A stretch of DNA of 64,000 nt. It comes from Buchananella hordeovulneris. Its GTDB lineage: Bacteria > Actinomycetota > Actinomycetes > Actinomycetales > Actinomycetaceae. Position 1 is the first letter of the stretch, and every line of letters begins with the position of its first letter. The notes under the pieces are model-generated. The model saw only the letters and a list, made by a program, of their open reading frames with translations, was not told the DNA's origin and did no database searches. Of this stretch, positions 42,274 through 53,187 are shown piece by piece. The DNA lies in the NCBI RefSeq assembly GCF_001907235.1, contig NZ_MQVS01000001.1:310001-374000 (forward strand). Reading direction: 5' to 3'. Position numbers and translations under genes: made by a program.

Positions 42274-43838
42274 CCGTGCCGCAGGTCGCGACGGGCCAGG
42301 CCGACGCCGCCGAGCACTAGCAGCCCCACCGTCAGGACAGCCAGGCCCGCCACGGTGGGCCAGTGTGCGGGCTGCGTGGGCAGGTTGCCGCTGGCGGCCA
42401 AGGGCGAAAGGTGGATGGCCCACTGTGGCAGCCGGAGCGGTTGGGCCAGGAGCCCTACCACTAGGATCCAGGCGACCGGCAGCCAGGCCAGTGCGCGCGC
42501 TCGCGGCCAGCAGCCGACGAGCAGGGCCCCGCCGCCGACCGGGACGCTCACAGCGGGCAGGTAGGTGACTGCCGCTCGCAGAGTGTCGGAGAACGCGGTG
42601 GCTTGGCCGAGCGCTTGCCATTGGCTCAGTCCCAGGACTGTGGCGGCCGTTAGGTGCACCAGGCAGACGGTGGTCAGTGAGCTCAGGCAGGTGCTGGTCC
42701 ACCACGCCCGTCGGGAGCGGGACCCGGCCAGCAGCAGGCCCAGGCGGCCGGCAGTTTCGTGCCCGCCGAGCGGCAGGAAGGCGGCCAGGCCAGCGGCGGC
42801 GGCGCACAGGCTCGTCACCAACAGGCCGAATTGGCTTACGAGGCGCGGGCCGGCGCCGCCGACGAGCGCGGCCAGGGTGGGGTTGCCCTCGAAGGCGGCA
42901 AGGAACTCCTGGCTTAGCAGGCCAAGCGTGGCGGCCCAGGCAGTGGCGCCCCCGAGCCACCCCCAGGTGAGGTGGCGGGTGAGCCGCCAGTGCAGGCGCA
43001 GGGGGTGGGCCAATTGCCGCCCGGTGGCTGGGCCGAGCCGGGTAGGCAGAGCGCCCACCCCCAGGTCTCGGTGTTGGGCGAGGGCGAGGGCGGTACCCAG
43101 TCCGGCGGCGGCCAGGGCCAGCAGGGCAAGAATGGGAGTCCAGCGAGCAGGTCCCCACGAGCGCGCCTCAACGACCCACCCCATCGGGCTGAGCCAGGTG
43201 GCGGACCAGGCGGAGCCGTCCACTACCAGGCGCAGTAGGTAACAGGTGGCGGCCGCAGCCAGTCCCAGTCCGCGCGCGGCGCGGGCGGGGGCTGCCAGCT
43301 GCGCTGCGACTAGGCCCACCCCGCTCCAGGCTAAAGCGAAGGCGCCCAGGGAGAGGGTGTAATGGGTGGCGGGGGCCAGCGGCAGGCCCAGCAAGTGCAA
43401 GCCGACGGCGGCGGTGGCGGCGAACAGCAGCCAGGCGCCCGTGAGGTTGAGGGCGGCGGCTAGCGGGAGCGCCAGGCGGTGGAGGGGGGCGGCGGTCAGC
43501 AGCTCGGTGGTCCCGGTGTCTTCCCAGCGGCGGGTCAGGTGTATGGCCAGCAGCACGCCGACGAGAGGGAGCAGCAGTTGCCCCATGAACCCGACCTCGT
43601 AGGCGGTGATCCCGCCAATGCTGGTGAGGTCGTAGGCCCGCCCGTTTATGGCTTGGGTGGCGAGGGACGAGCCAAGGGTGGCGGCATAGGTGGCGCGGTG
43701 GGCGGCGGTGGGGTACAGGCCGCTGACCCCGGCACCGATGGCGGTGACCAGACCGGTCAGCAGCAGGGGAGTGAGCAGTGTGCGCCAGTTGGTGCGCCAC
43801 TGCAGGCGGGCCAGCGCCCGGATGCCGAGCGGGGTCAT
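42270..43838 (-). CDS. ABC exporter permease, TnrB3-like (polyketide/ionophore type)
   Basis: A 522-residue membrane protein with about twelve helices arranged as two similar halves. It resembles the TnrB3-type permeases annotated as exporters of polyketide antibiotics: [20 protein letters not shown] in the first half has a counterpart in the second ([20 protein letters not shown]). Its start overlaps the ATPase stop (ATGA), so both subunits are coupled. A divergent TetR regulator suggests induction by a toxic compound. Natural substrate unknown. Confidence 0.8.
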   Translation of the reverse strand: MTPLGIRALARLQWRTNWRTLLTPLLLTGLVTAIGAGVSGLYPTAAHRATYAATLGSSLATQAINGRAYDLTSIGGITAYEVGFMGQLLLPLVGVLLAIHLTRRWEDTGTTELLTAAPLHRLALPLAAALNLTGAWLLFAATAAVGLHLLGLPLAPATHYTLSLGAFALAWSGVGLVAAQLAAPARAARGLGLAAAATCYLLRLVVDGSAWSATWLSPMGWVVEARSWGPARWTPILALLALAAAGLGTALALAQHRDLGVGALPTRLGPATGRQLAHPLRLHWRLTRHLTWGWLGGATAWAATLGLLSQEFLAAFEGNPTLAALVGGAGPRLVSQFGLLVTSLCAAAAGLAAFLPLGGHETAGRLGLLLAGSRSRRAWWTSTCLSSLTTVCLVHLTAATVLGLSQWQALGQATAFSDTLRAAVTYLPAVSVPVGGGALLVGCWPRARALAWLPVAWILVVGLLAQPLRLPQWAIHLSPLAASGNLPTQPAHWPTVAGLAVLTVGLLVLGGVGLARRDLRHG

Positions 43839-44581
43839 GCTGCGCGCCCGTCGTAGTGTTGCCAGAAGAGCTCCTCCAGGCTGGTGCCCGGCGGCGCGGC
43901 GGCCCGCAGCTCCTGTAGGGGGCCACTGGTCAGGGTACGCCCGGCCCGAATGATCGTGACCTCGTCGCAGAGGGCCTCGACCTCGCTCATGATGTGGCTG
44001 GAGAGCAGCACTGTGCGCCCCTGCGCCGCCACCTCGCGGATGGTTTCCACGAAACGGCGGGTCATGATGGGGTCCAGGCCGGAGGTGGGTTCGTCAAGGA
44101 GTAGGAGGGGAGCGCGGGTGGCGAGGGCAGAGATGAGTGCTACTTTCTGCCGGTTGCCTTTGGAGTAGGTGGCGGTGCGTCGCCGCGGGTCGAGCTCGAA
44201 GCGCGCGAGGAGCTCGGCGCGTCGGGCCGGGTCGGGGCTGCCTTGCAGGTGGGTGAGGAGGTCGATGCATTGCCCGCCGGTGAGTTGGGGCCACAGTACG
44301 GTGTCGCCGGGCACGTAGGCCAGGTGACGATGGGTAGTGGTGGTGTGGCGCCAGGGGTCGAGGCCAAAGAGCTGCGCGCGTCCGCCGGTGAGGCGGAGTT
44401 GCCCGAGGAGGGCGCGCATGGTGGTGGTCTTCCCCGCCCCGTTGGGGCCGAGGAAGCCGTGGACGGTGCCGCGTTTGACTCGCAGGTCGAGGCCGTCTAG
44501 GGCGGTGATGGCCCCGAAGGTCTTGCGGGCCCCCGCCAGCAAAATTGGAAAGTCAATGTCAATTGAAAGTGACTGTCTCAT
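43835..44581 (-). CDS. ABC transporter ATPase, drug-exporter type
   Basis: A 248-residue nucleotide-binding subunit: Walker [16 protein letters not shown], a Q-loop region near [10 protein letters not shown], the signature as [16 protein letters not shown] (SKGNRQK, a common variant of LSGGQ in this subfamily), Walker [14 protein letters not shown] and the switch His in LLSSHIMSE. It powers the downstream permease. The start at 44581 has no clear ribosome-binding site; a palindrome AGTCA-CTTT-CAATTG-ACAT-TGACT covers codons 3 to 10 and may be a regulator site. Confidence 0.85.
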   Translation of the reverse strand: MRQSLSIDIDFPILLAGARKTFGAITALDGLDLRVKRGTVHGFLGPNGAGKTTTMRALLGQLRLTGGRAQLFGLDPWRHTTTTHRHLAYVPGDTVLWPQLTGGQCIDLLTHLQGSPDPARRAELLARFELDPRRRTATYSKGNRQKVALISALATRAPLLLLDEPTSGLDPIMTRRFVETIREVAAQGRTVLLSSHIMSEVEALCDEVTIIRAGRTLTSGPLQELRAAAPPGTSLEELFWQHYDGRAA

Positions 44582-44652
44582 TTTGGCAGGGTAGCACCTA
44601 CCCGCATGTTCATGTGGCAATATCGCCTGAGAAAACGTTACGAGGAGGCGCG

Positions 44653-45234
44653 ATGGCTGGGCTGCGGCAACAGAAGAAACAGGCGGCCATGCGGCACATC
44701 CAGCAGGTAGCCATGTCCCTCTTCGCCCGTGAAGGCTTCACCAAGGTCACCGTCGAGCAGGTCGCTGCCGCTGCCGCCGTCTCGCCCTCTTCCATCTACC
44801 GCTACTTCGGCTCCAAGGAAGGGCTCGTCCTGCACGACGAGTACGACGACATCTTCCTCGGCATCCTGCTGGCGGACCTGCGGGCCGGGCAAAGCATCCT
44901 GTCCGCCCTGAAGCGAGGATTGGCGGCCATTGGGCAGGCCCACTTCCAGGACGATCAAGCCCAGTCGCTGGCCCGCATCGAACTGTGGGCCGCGCACCCC
45001 GCCATTCAAGCTGCGGCCAGCCTCTATTTGAGCGACCTGGCCGTCCAGCTGACTGATGCCATCGTCGTCGGTGGACGGCACGCCCGCCCGGCCGCCGCCT
45101 TCATCACCGCTGCGCTCCTGCACGGCATGGTGGCGGCCATCGTCACCTGGCACGCGGATGGAGGCCAGCGCCCCGTCGAGGACTACGTCCTGCAGGGGCT
45201 AGCGGGACTCGCCGAGGTGCTACAAGCGGACTAG
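44653..45234 (+). CDS. TetR-family transcriptional regulator
   Basis: A 193-residue regulator. The N-terminal HTH is complete: [36 protein letters not shown] is followed by [19 protein letters not shown]. The C-terminal ligand domain is typical of TetR proteins (helical, variable). CGAGGAGG precedes the ATG at 44653. It is divergent from the TnrB3-like exporter with 71 bases between the starts, the classic layout for a TetR repressor of an efflux pump. xthA follows 28 bases later on the same strand. Confidence 0.9.
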   Translation: MAGLRQQKKQAAMRHIQQVAMSLFAREGFTKVTVEQVAAAAAVSPSSIYRYFGSKEGLVLHDEYDDIFLGILLADLRAGQSILSALKRGLAAIGQAHFQDDQAQSLARIELWAAHPAIQAAASLYLSDLAVQLTDAIVVGGRHARPAAAFITAALLHGMVAAIVTWHADGGQRPVEDYVLQGLAGLAEVLQAD

Positions 45235-45262
45235 CTAACTGGTCGTGTGTGAGGATGGGCCA

Positions 45263-46069
45263 ATGCGTATCGCCACCGTCAACGTCAACGGCATCCGCGC
45301 GGCCTACAAGCGCGGCATGGAAACCTGGCTGACCACCTCGGCCCCCGACGTGCTGCTTTTGCAGGAAGTGCGCGCCCCGCTGGGCACCGTTGCCGCCCAC
45401 CTCGGGGACGGCTGGCACGTCGCCGAGGACGTCTGCCGCATCAAGGGACGGGCCGGGGTGGCAGTGGCCAGCCGGGTTGCGCCCCTCGCCACCCGCAGCG
45501 GGGCCTACCCCGATGAGGTAGACGTCGACACCGGGCGGTGGGTGGAAGTTGACTTACCCGGCCCAGAGCGGCCCCTCACGGTGGTATCCACCTACCTGCA
45601 CTCCGGGACGGTCGGCACCGAAAAAATGGACCAGAAGTACGCGCACCTCGCCAAGGTTGGCCAACGGCTCGCCGAACTGGCGGCGCAGGCAGCCGCCGGG
45701 GAGCGCGACGTCGTCGTGGGGGGCGACTACAACGTGGTGTTGGGCGCCGACGACATCAAGAACTGGAAGGGCAACCACAACAAAACCGCGGGGGCGCTGG
45801 ATGATGAGATCGCCCATCTGCTGCGGTGGCGCGACAAGTTGGGCTACGCCGACGTCGTGCGCCTTCTGGTCCCGAGCGGGCCGGGCCCCTACACGTGGTG
45901 GTCCTGGCGCGGGCAGGCGTTCGACAACAATGCCGGTTGGCGCATTGACCACCAGTTTGTTACCCCGCGCCTGGCCGCCGCCGCCACCGCCGCGGAGGTG
46001 GAGCGGGCCGCCAGCTACGCCGAGCGCTTCTCTGACCATGCCCCCCTCGTGGTGACCTACCAGTTGTGA
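45263..46069 (+). CDS. xthA: Exodeoxyribonuclease III (AP endonuclease)
   Basis: A 268-residue Mg-dependent nuclease of the ExoIII family acting in base-excision repair at abasic sites. Metal and catalytic residues are in ATVNVNGIRAA, the Glu of LLLQEVR, VGGDYNVVLGADDIKNW and SDHAPLVV. A GTG at 45245 is in frame, but the ATG at 45263 gives the standard N-terminus MRIATVNVN. A hairpin follows. Confidence 0.93.
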   Translation: MRIATVNVNGIRAAYKRGMETWLTTSAPDVLLLQEVRAPLGTVAAHLGDGWHVAEDVCRIKGRAGVAVASRVAPLATRSGAYPDEVDVDTGRWVEVDLPGPERPLTVVSTYLHSGTVGTEKMDQKYAHLAKVGQRLAELAAQAAAGERDVVVGGDYNVVLGADDIKNWKGNHNKTAGALDDEIAHLLRWRDKLGYADVVRLLVPSGPGPYTWWSWRGQAFDNNAGWRIDHQFVTPRLAAAATAAEVERAASYAERFSDHAPLVVTYQL

Positions 46070-46073
46070 GGCT

Positions 46074-46104
46074 GCGGGGCACCCCCCGGCCGGGGGCGCC
46101 CCGC
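46074..46104. terminator. Terminator between xthA and the MacAB-like operon
   Basis: GCGGGGC and GCCCCGC enclose CCCCC-GGCC-GGGGG, giving an extended stem between two convergent genes. Confidence 0.7.
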
Positions 46105-46108
46105 GGTG

Positions 46109-47359
46109 TCAGTAGCGAATCGCGTCGATGGGTTTGACGCGCACGGCGATCCACGCCGGGATAATCCCGGCCAACGCCCCGACCAAGGTCGCGGCCGCCA
46201 GTCCCGCCACCGCCGCGGAGACCGGGAAAGGTGGAAAGTCCTCCACGACGACTTGCAAGCGGGCGAAGGGAATATAGCGGAACGTGCCGATGATTACCGC
46301 CACTCCCACCACTCCGGCCACAAAGGTGGCCAGCACCGACTCCAAAAGAATGGAGAAGAATACTCGCCCGGAGGTGGCTCCCAGGGCGCGGCGAATGCCG
46401 ATCTCGTGAATGCGGGCCCGCACCGTCACCACCGCGATATTGATCAGTGACAGTGCCCCCAGTGCCAGGACCACCACCCCAAGACCGGAGACGATCTTGA
46501 TCATCTGGCTGTGGTTGTCCTCCACGAGCATTCCCTCGGAAGGAATAGGCATTACGGAATTTTTGCCGGTGACGGCCTCAATAACCTCGGGGATCGCCTG
46601 GCGCCCCGCCGCTTCCTTTTCCGGCGGTAGCCAGACCTCCAGCATTGTCTGAGAGTTTTCGTTCTCCTGTTTTATCTTCACCTTGTCAAACGAGGAGCGC
46701 AGCATATAGATCGACGGGGGTTCGTACTCCTGCGGCGGGGTGATGCCCACCACGACGGCCTTAGTTTCGGCGCCGCCCGACAGTCGCAGCGTGATAGGAC
46801 CGCTTTTATCCAGCGCGTCGATTTCTGCGGCCAAAGAATGAGAGATGATCACCGCAGGCGCCAGGCGTTCTGCGTCCTGTTGGGTGAACCAGCGTCCCTC
46901 GTGCAGCTTTACGCGGTGGATCGGACCGTAATTAAGGTCGACGACTTTTGCTTGCAGCGGCATCAGGCCGCGCGGCACCCGGGCCTTAATGTCGGACACG
47001 TCCAGCACCACCGAGTAGTAGCGCACTGCGAACCGTTGCATGGCGTCGTCAATGGCCTTGAGCGTCTGCTCGCGGGTGGCGGGGGGCCGCTGGCCGCCGG
47101 TCTCCTCGGCTGCCATGCCCCCATCGGGGGTGATTTGGGTCGACAGGCCGGGTGTGACGAACATCTGCACGGTCCCGGGCCGCCCCGCATACCGCTCGAT
47201 CGTCTCGGTTTGGGCCTGGGCCACGACCCGCCCGAACGCTATGACGCCCGCCATCACCGCCACCGCCACGGCCACCCCGATTAGCGACAACAGCACGCGC
47301 ACGCGGGAAATGCGCACCTGGATCCAAGCCTCCGTTAACGAGCCGAGCAGCCCGATCAT
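46109..47359 (-). CDS. MacB/FtsX-type ABC transporter permease
   Basis: A 416-residue permease. One N-terminal helix is followed by a large extracellular domain (about residues 50-270) and three C-terminal helices: IVSGLGVVVLALGALSLINI, VLATFVAGVVGVAVIIGTF and AAVAGLAAATLVGALAGIIP. The family motif VRARIHEIGIRRALGATSGRV is present. These permeases do not carry substrate through the membrane but transmit ATPase motion outward. GAGGTGA precedes the ATG, which overlaps the ATPase stop by 4 bases. Confidence 0.88.
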   Translation of the reverse strand: MIGLLGSLTEAWIQVRISRVRVLLSLIGVAVAVAVMAGVIAFGRVVAQAQTETIERYAGRPGTVQMFVTPGLSTQITPDGGMAAEETGGQRPPATREQTLKAIDDAMQRFAVRYYSVVLDVSDIKARVPRGLMPLQAKVVDLNYGPIHRVKLHEGRWFTQQDAERLAPAVIISHSLAAEIDALDKSGPITLRLSGGAETKAVVVGITPPQEYEPPSIYMLRSSFDKVKIKQENENSQTMLEVWLPPEKEAAGRQAIPEVIEAVTGKNSVMPIPSEGMLVEDNHSQMIKIVSGLGVVVLALGALSLINIAVVTVRARIHEIGIRRALGATSGRVFFSILLESVLATFVAGVVGVAVIIGTFRYIPFARLQVVVEDFPPFPVSAAVAGLAAATLVGALAGIIPAWIAVRVKPIDAIRY

Positions 47360-48138
47360 ATTGTCACCTCGGGGCTGGGCAGCAGGCCGGGGCCTGCGGG
47401 AGCACTGGCGGCCAGGGCGGAAGAAACCTGTTGCCGGGCGGGAGCGCCCGCGGTCAAAGAGATGGGGGTCAAGACGCCGTCTCCCAAGGAATAGTGCGTG
47501 TGGGCGCGCGCCGCGATCGCCGGGTCGTGGGTGATGACCAGCAGCGCGGCGTTGCTGGCCGCCGCCGCCTCTTCCATCATGTTCATCACGTGGGTGCCGG
47601 TCTCCACATCCAGCGCGCCCGTCGGCTCGTCCGCCAAGATCACGCGCGGGTGCCGCACCAACGCCCGGGCCAAGGCCACGCGCTGCTGCTCCCCGCCGGA
47701 GAGCTGATCGAGCCGGGACTCCAGGCGCTCTCCCAACCCCATCTTTTGCAAGAGCTCAATCGCGCGCCGTCGGCGGGTGAAAAATGCTGCGTCGGTGGCG
47801 TACAGCAGGGGGGCCGCCACGTTATCAATGACCCCCAGCCCCGGCAGCAAGTTGAAGGATTGGAAGACGAACCCGAAGTTCCTGCCGCGGGTGCGGGCCC
47901 GGCGCTGGTCGCTCCACCGGGTCGTGTCCTGCCCCGCGAAGGTGTAGTTGCCCGCGGTGGGGGCATCCAGCAGCCCCAGGATGTTGAGCAGGGTCGACTT
48001 GCCGGTCCCGGAGCGGCCGACGATGGCAACATGTTCGCCTGCTTCCACCCGCAGGTTTATGTCGCGCAGGATTTCCAGCCGTTCCCCGGTGGGCAGCGTG
48101 AAAGTGCGGTTAATGCCCGCTAGATCTAGCAGCGGCAT
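47356..48138 (-). CDS. MacB/LolD-type ABC transporter ATPase
   Basis: A 260-residue ATPase with Walker A GRSGTGKSTLLNILG, a Q-loop FVFQSFNLLPGL, signature LSGGEQQRVALARALV, Walker B VILADEPTGALD and the switch His in LLVITHDPAIAA, all typical of the MacB/LolD clade. The C-terminal 40 residues are an Ala-rich extra tail. It starts in the stop of the adaptor gene (TAATG). Confidence 0.92.
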   Translation of the reverse strand: MPLLDLAGINRTFTLPTGERLEILRDINLRVEAGEHVAIVGRSGTGKSTLLNILGLLDAPTAGNYTFAGQDTTRWSDQRRARTRGRNFGFVFQSFNLLPGLGVIDNVAAPLLYATDAAFFTRRRRAIELLQKMGLGERLESRLDQLSGGEQQRVALARALVRHPRVILADEPTGALDVETGTHVMNMMEEAAAASNAALLVITHDPAIAARAHTHYSLGDGVLTPISLTAGAPARQQVSSALAASAPAGPGLLPSPEVTI

Positions 48139-49256
48139 TACTGCCCCTCGGAGTCAAGGGGGGCGTCGCTGTCGGCGGGGTCAGCCGGGGCCTCCTCCTT
48201 GGAGCCTTCCCCTTCCTCGGTTCCCAGCCCGTCCAGGTTGGCAAACGGATCCAGCTCCTTTTCCTGGCCGGGAATGAATTCGAGAATCTCGTCCCCAGCC
48301 TGCAAACCCGACTTGACTTCCACCATGAAACCGTCGGAAAGCCCTAGCGAAACCTGGGTGCGCTGCGGTTCCTGCCCGGGCACTATCTTCCACACCGCCC
48401 CAGATTCGTAGTCGCCCTTTACCGCCGTCGTCGGCACCAGGAGTACCCCGCTGGCGTCGCCCATGTGCATCGCCATCTTGGCCGCCATGCCCGGGTAGAC
48501 GGTGATTTCCCCGGGTACCCCGCAAGAAATGGTGGCAGAGGCCGCTTGGCCCGACGCATTGTCCCCCGGCGCGGGAGGAGCCCCAGCACCGCCGGGGGCC
48601 GGGGCGGGCGCGGGGGCAGGTGCCTGCCTCTCCTCAGAGGGGCTGGCGATCTTCAGGTCGTGGCAGTCAAACGGCGCGGGGCCGGGAGTGACGGTGATGG
48701 TGGCAGATTCCGGAACCGCCGTCATGCGGTAGCGCTGTGCGGGGGTGAGGCTGGCCTGAATCGAGAGGGTGCCCGGCGAAATGGAGCCCGCGCTGGCGCC
48801 GATGCTCAATTCCTGCCCCTCCAATACCGAGAATTTTACCTTCCCGTTGGCGTTGGCGTAGATCGTGCCGTAAACGGTGCGGGTTTGGCCGGGCACAGAG
48901 GTGGCATTACCTTCTTCGTCGCGCTGCTCGGAGGGCTCAGTTGTCTCCTCGCGGGTGACGGTAATTAAGGGGGCGCCCACCTCCACGTAGTCGCCTTCCG
49001 ATACCTCGAAACGGGCCACCTTGCCCGCCGCTGTTGCCTTAATTTCGGTGGCAGGATCCACTACCACGGACCCGTCCAGGGTGAGGTCTTGGGAGATGTC
49101 ACCCACATTGGCCACTACCGTGGTTGGCGAAAAGTCTGCCCACGGTTCCTTCGCCTTTTCTCCATCTGGTGAGTTGAAGAAGGCTAACTTCACTAAGGCG
49201 ACGGCTATAACTGCCGCCATTAGCAACCGAAGAATTGGCATGATAAGTCGCTGCAT
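48138..49256 (-). CDS. MacA-like membrane-fusion (adaptor) protein
   Basis: A 372-residue protein anchored by one N-terminal helix (LLMAAVIAVALVKLAF). A lipoyl/barrel-sandwich motif follows (DPATEIKATAAGKVARFEVS, then GDYVEVGAPLITV), with a beta-barrel part (VLLVPTTAVKGDYESGAVW, GLSDGFMVEVKSGLQAGDEI). A Pro/Ala-rich insertion (near 48540-48640) and an acidic C-terminal tail are specific to this protein. In monoderm bacteria such adaptors work with MacB-type permeases on cell-wall precursors, peptides or antibiotics. It heads a three-gene coupled operon. GGGAGG precedes the ATG. Confidence 0.83.
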   Translation of the reverse strand: MQRLIMPILRLLMAAVIAVALVKLAFFNSPDGEKAKEPWADFSPTTVVANVGDISQDLTLDGSVVVDPATEIKATAAGKVARFEVSEGDYVEVGAPLITVTREETTEPSEQRDEEGNATSVPGQTRTVYGTIYANANGKVKFSVLEGQELSIGASAGSISPGTLSIQASLTPAQRYRMTAVPESATITVTPGPAPFDCHDLKIASPSEERQAPAPAPAPAPGGAGAPPAPGDNASGQAASATISCGVPGEITVYPGMAAKMAMHMGDASGVLLVPTTAVKGDYESGAVWKIVPGQEPQRTQVSLGLSDGFMVEVKSGLQAGDEILEFIPGQEKELDPFANLDGLGTEEGEGSKEEAPADPADSDAPLDSEGQ

Positions 49257-49346
49257 CCAGGCCTCCCGGGATAGTGGTCGGTGGTAGCTTAGTTGTTTGG
49301 TAGCGCAGAGCCTCTCCCCTTGCTGGGGGAGATAGGGGGCACTAGA

Positions 49347-50606
49347 TCATCCCTGAGGGGGACGGGAACGGCGGGCGGCCGTCTGCGCTGCAATCGCCGA
49401 GTTAGCGCGCTGCACCGAGGTTTTTTCTGCCACTTTGGCGGCAGGCACCAGCCCCAGGCTTTGGCGCAGTTTCTTGGCCCGCGCCTCATGCTGGCGTAGC
49501 CGCCACCGCTGCCAAGCCCCTATCAGGCCGCCCCACTTCGGGTTGGGCACGTGTACCGCCGTGGCATCCGCGCGGGGAGAGACGTCCAACTGGCCGGTGA
49601 CGCTCTGGTGCGGCCACAAGAGGGTGTGCGGGCTGGACAGCGTGACGTAGTTCGGGCGGTCCTTGGCGTGTTCACGCAGGCGGTCGTTCACTTCCGCCGG
49701 TCGCGGGGGATTGGCGATCCAGGCGCAGGCGTTGAGGTAGAGGCGGGCCAGCAAGTTCACCCACAAAAGCAAGGCGGCCAGGGCGGCAAATGAGGCCAGC
49801 AGCGGGTTCTTCGCGGTCGAACCAATGAGCGAGGTACCCGCTACCCGCAACGCTCCGGAGGCGATGCTGGCCAGCACCAGCCCGTAGAACATGTCGCGGC
49901 CCGGGGGGCGCACCGAGGCCGTGACCCGAATCAGGAACCAGAAGACCCCGGCATCCACGACGGCCGCGATCAGCAAAGACGCTACGCGTGTCAGCCACAC
50001 CGTCGTCTCCCCGGACAAGCCCAAGAACTGGGCGAAGTCGCGCCCAAAGATGGTGGTAGCGGTGGACAATGCCGCAGTCAGGATGGTGCCGAGGGCGAGC
50101 GCCAGGAACCCGGTGAAGTCCCGTAGCTTGTCTACCACCGCGTTGGTGGGCACCAGCACGATGCCGAACATGGCACGCGTGGACGCCTTGAGTGCCGCCA
50201 TTACCCGCATCGCTGCCAGCACCAACACCACGATGGCGATGATGGACGCCACCGATAAGCCGGTGTTCACCACCAAACTATCGGGATTGATGATGCCGTC
50301 CTTGCTGGGGGTGCTAACCAGACCGGGCAGCGAGGCGTTGATCGCATCGATGGCTGCCAGTCGCAGGGTCTCGTTGCCGCCCAGTACCCGCATGAACACG
50401 GTCCACGCGATCGTGAGCCCCGCCCCGATGGAGAACAAGGCGGCATAGGAGATGCCGCCCGCCAGCAGGGCCCCGTTGGCGGAGCTGTAGCGCATGAGCG
50501 CCCGCGACAGGCGGGTGTTCATCCACCAGGCGATTGCAAGCTTGCCGCGCGCGGACACCCCGGGGGTCTGCAACACGGCACGCAAAGAAGGATTGGCGTT
50601 TTCCAC
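49347..50606 (-). CDS. YihY/BrkB-family inner membrane protein
   Basis: A 419-residue protein with six predicted helices in the first 300 residues and the family features MRYSSANGALLAGGISYAAL near the N-terminus and LLWVNLLARLYLNACAWI before the tail. The C-terminal 100 residues are hydrophilic and basic. The family was once called ribonuclease BN by mistake; its role is unresolved. It starts 154 bases from the divergent galT gene. Confidence 0.87.
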   Translation of the reverse strand: MENANPSLRAVLQTPGVSARGKLAIAWWMNTRLSRALMRYSSANGALLAGGISYAALFSIGAGLTIAWTVFMRVLGGNETLRLAAIDAINASLPGLVSTPSKDGIINPDSLVVNTGLSVASIIAIVVLVLAAMRVMAALKASTRAMFGIVLVPTNAVVDKLRDFTGFLALALGTILTAALSTATTIFGRDFAQFLGLSGETTVWLTRVASLLIAAVVDAGVFWFLIRVTASVRPPGRDMFYGLVLASIASGALRVAGTSLIGSTAKNPLLASFAALAALLLWVNLLARLYLNACAWIANPPRPAEVNDRLREHAKDRPNYVTLSSPHTLLWPHQSVTGQLDVSPRADATAVHVPNPKWGGLIGAWQRWRLRQHEARAKKLRQSLGLVPAAKVAEKTSVQRANSAIAAQTAARRSRPPQG

Positions 50607-50759
50607 CCAGCCAGGCTAGGGCCTCGCCCCCCGCTCTGTCGCCTCAAAGCCTGCTCGAGGTGAAGAACGCCTCACGGGCCGACGGGACCGGTGGCGGTTT
50701 TTCCCGGCCGCCGCATCGACTAGCGTTACCCTTGCCCGCCAACGATGAAGGGAAATGCA

Positions 50760-51953
<1,194 letters not shown>

Positions 51954-51957
51954 CCCA

Positions 51958-53187
51958 GTGGAAGACTTGACATTCCTGCCCGCCCTGAGCGCCGCCGAGG
52001 GCGTGACGGGCGCCAGCGCCCTCTTCGCCACCACGTTTGGGGCGCAACCCGCTGGAGTGTGGGCCGCGCCCGGACGGGTAAACATCATTGGCGAACACGT
52101 CGACTACAACGGCGGCGTGTGCCTGCCCATCGCGCTGCCGCACCGCGCCTACATCGCGGTTAGCCCGCGCGCGGACCGACGCATTCGCCTCGTATCCCCC
52201 CAGACTGTGCTGGCTGTGGACGAGCTGGACCTCGACGTCATCGGCCCGCGCGGTAGCGCCGGGCAGGTCGACGGCTGGGCCGCCTATCTGGCGGGCGTGG
52301 CCTGGGCCCTGGAACAGCAGGGGCACGGCCCGCTGCCCGGGTTCGATGCCGCCCTGTACTCGTGCGTGCCGCTGGGGGCGGGATTGTCGTCGTCGGCCGC
52401 TTTGGAATGCGCGATGGCAGTGGCCCTGGACGAACTGGCGCAACTAGGGTTGGCGGGCAGCCAGGAGGGGCGCCTGGAGCTGGTGCGGGCCTGCCGGGCC
52501 GCCGAGAACCAGATCGCCGGTGCCAACACGGGGGGCCTGGACCAGTCCGCCTCCCTGCTGTGCACCGCAGGTCACGCCCTGGAACTGGACACGCTTGACG
52601 ATTCGCTAACCCAGATTCCGTTCGACCTCGCGGCCGATGGCTTGACGCTGCTGGTCATCGACACGCGGGCCCCCCACCAACTGGTGGATGGCCAGTACGC
52701 CGAGCGGCGCGCCACCTGCGAGGAGGCGGCCCGGATCCTCGGGGTGGACCTGCTGCGGCGGGTCAAGGAAGTGCAGGACGCCATGCTGCGCCTAGACGAC
52801 GCCGTGGCCCGCAAGCGGGTGCGCCACGTCGTCACCGAGATCGGCCGGACCCGGGAGTTCATTGACGTGCTCGCCAGCGGCCCGCTCACCGGGGAACGGC
52901 TCGCGCACGCCGGGCGGCTGCTTAACGCCTCCCACGACTCCCTGCAACACGACTACGAGGTGTCGTGCCCCGAATTGGACTGTGCCGTGACAGCCGCCCG
53001 GGCCGCCGGAGCGCACGGGGCGCGCATGACCGGCGGCGGCTTCGGGGGCAGCGCCATCGCCCTGGTGGACACCGACATGGTGCCTGCGGTGGCGCGGGCC
53101 GTGCGGGACGCCGCCGCAGCGGCGGGGCTGGCCGAGCCAGCCTTCATCCTGTCGGTGCCGAGCGCAGCGGCCGAACGGGTCGGCTGA
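51958..53187 (+). CDS. galK: Galactokinase
   Basis: A 409-residue GHMP kinase with a GTG start 4 bases after galT. All three signature motifs are present: the galactose-binding RVNIIGEHVDYNGG, the ATP loop GLSSSAALECAMA and the C-terminal MTGGGFGGSAIALV. It phosphorylates galactose at C1, upstream of GalT. Its stop overlaps the next ATG (TGATG). Confidence 0.96.
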   Translation: MEDLTFLPALSAAEGVTGASALFATTFGAQPAGVWAAPGRVNIIGEHVDYNGGVCLPIALPHRAYIAVSPRADRRIRLVSPQTVLAVDELDLDVIGPRGSAGQVDGWAAYLAGVAWALEQQGHGPLPGFDAALYSCVPLGAGLSSSAALECAMAVALDELAQLGLAGSQEGRLELVRACRAAENQIAGANTGGLDQSASLLCTAGHALELDTLDDSLTQIPFDLAADGLTLLVIDTRAPHQLVDGQYAERRATCEEAARILGVDLLRRVKEVQDAMLRLDDAVARKRVRHVVTEIGRTREFIDVLASGPLTGERLAHAGRLLNASHDSLQHDYEVSCPELDCAVTAARAAGAHGARMTGGGFGGSAIALVDTDMVPAVARAVRDAAAAAGLAEPAFILSVPSAAAERVG

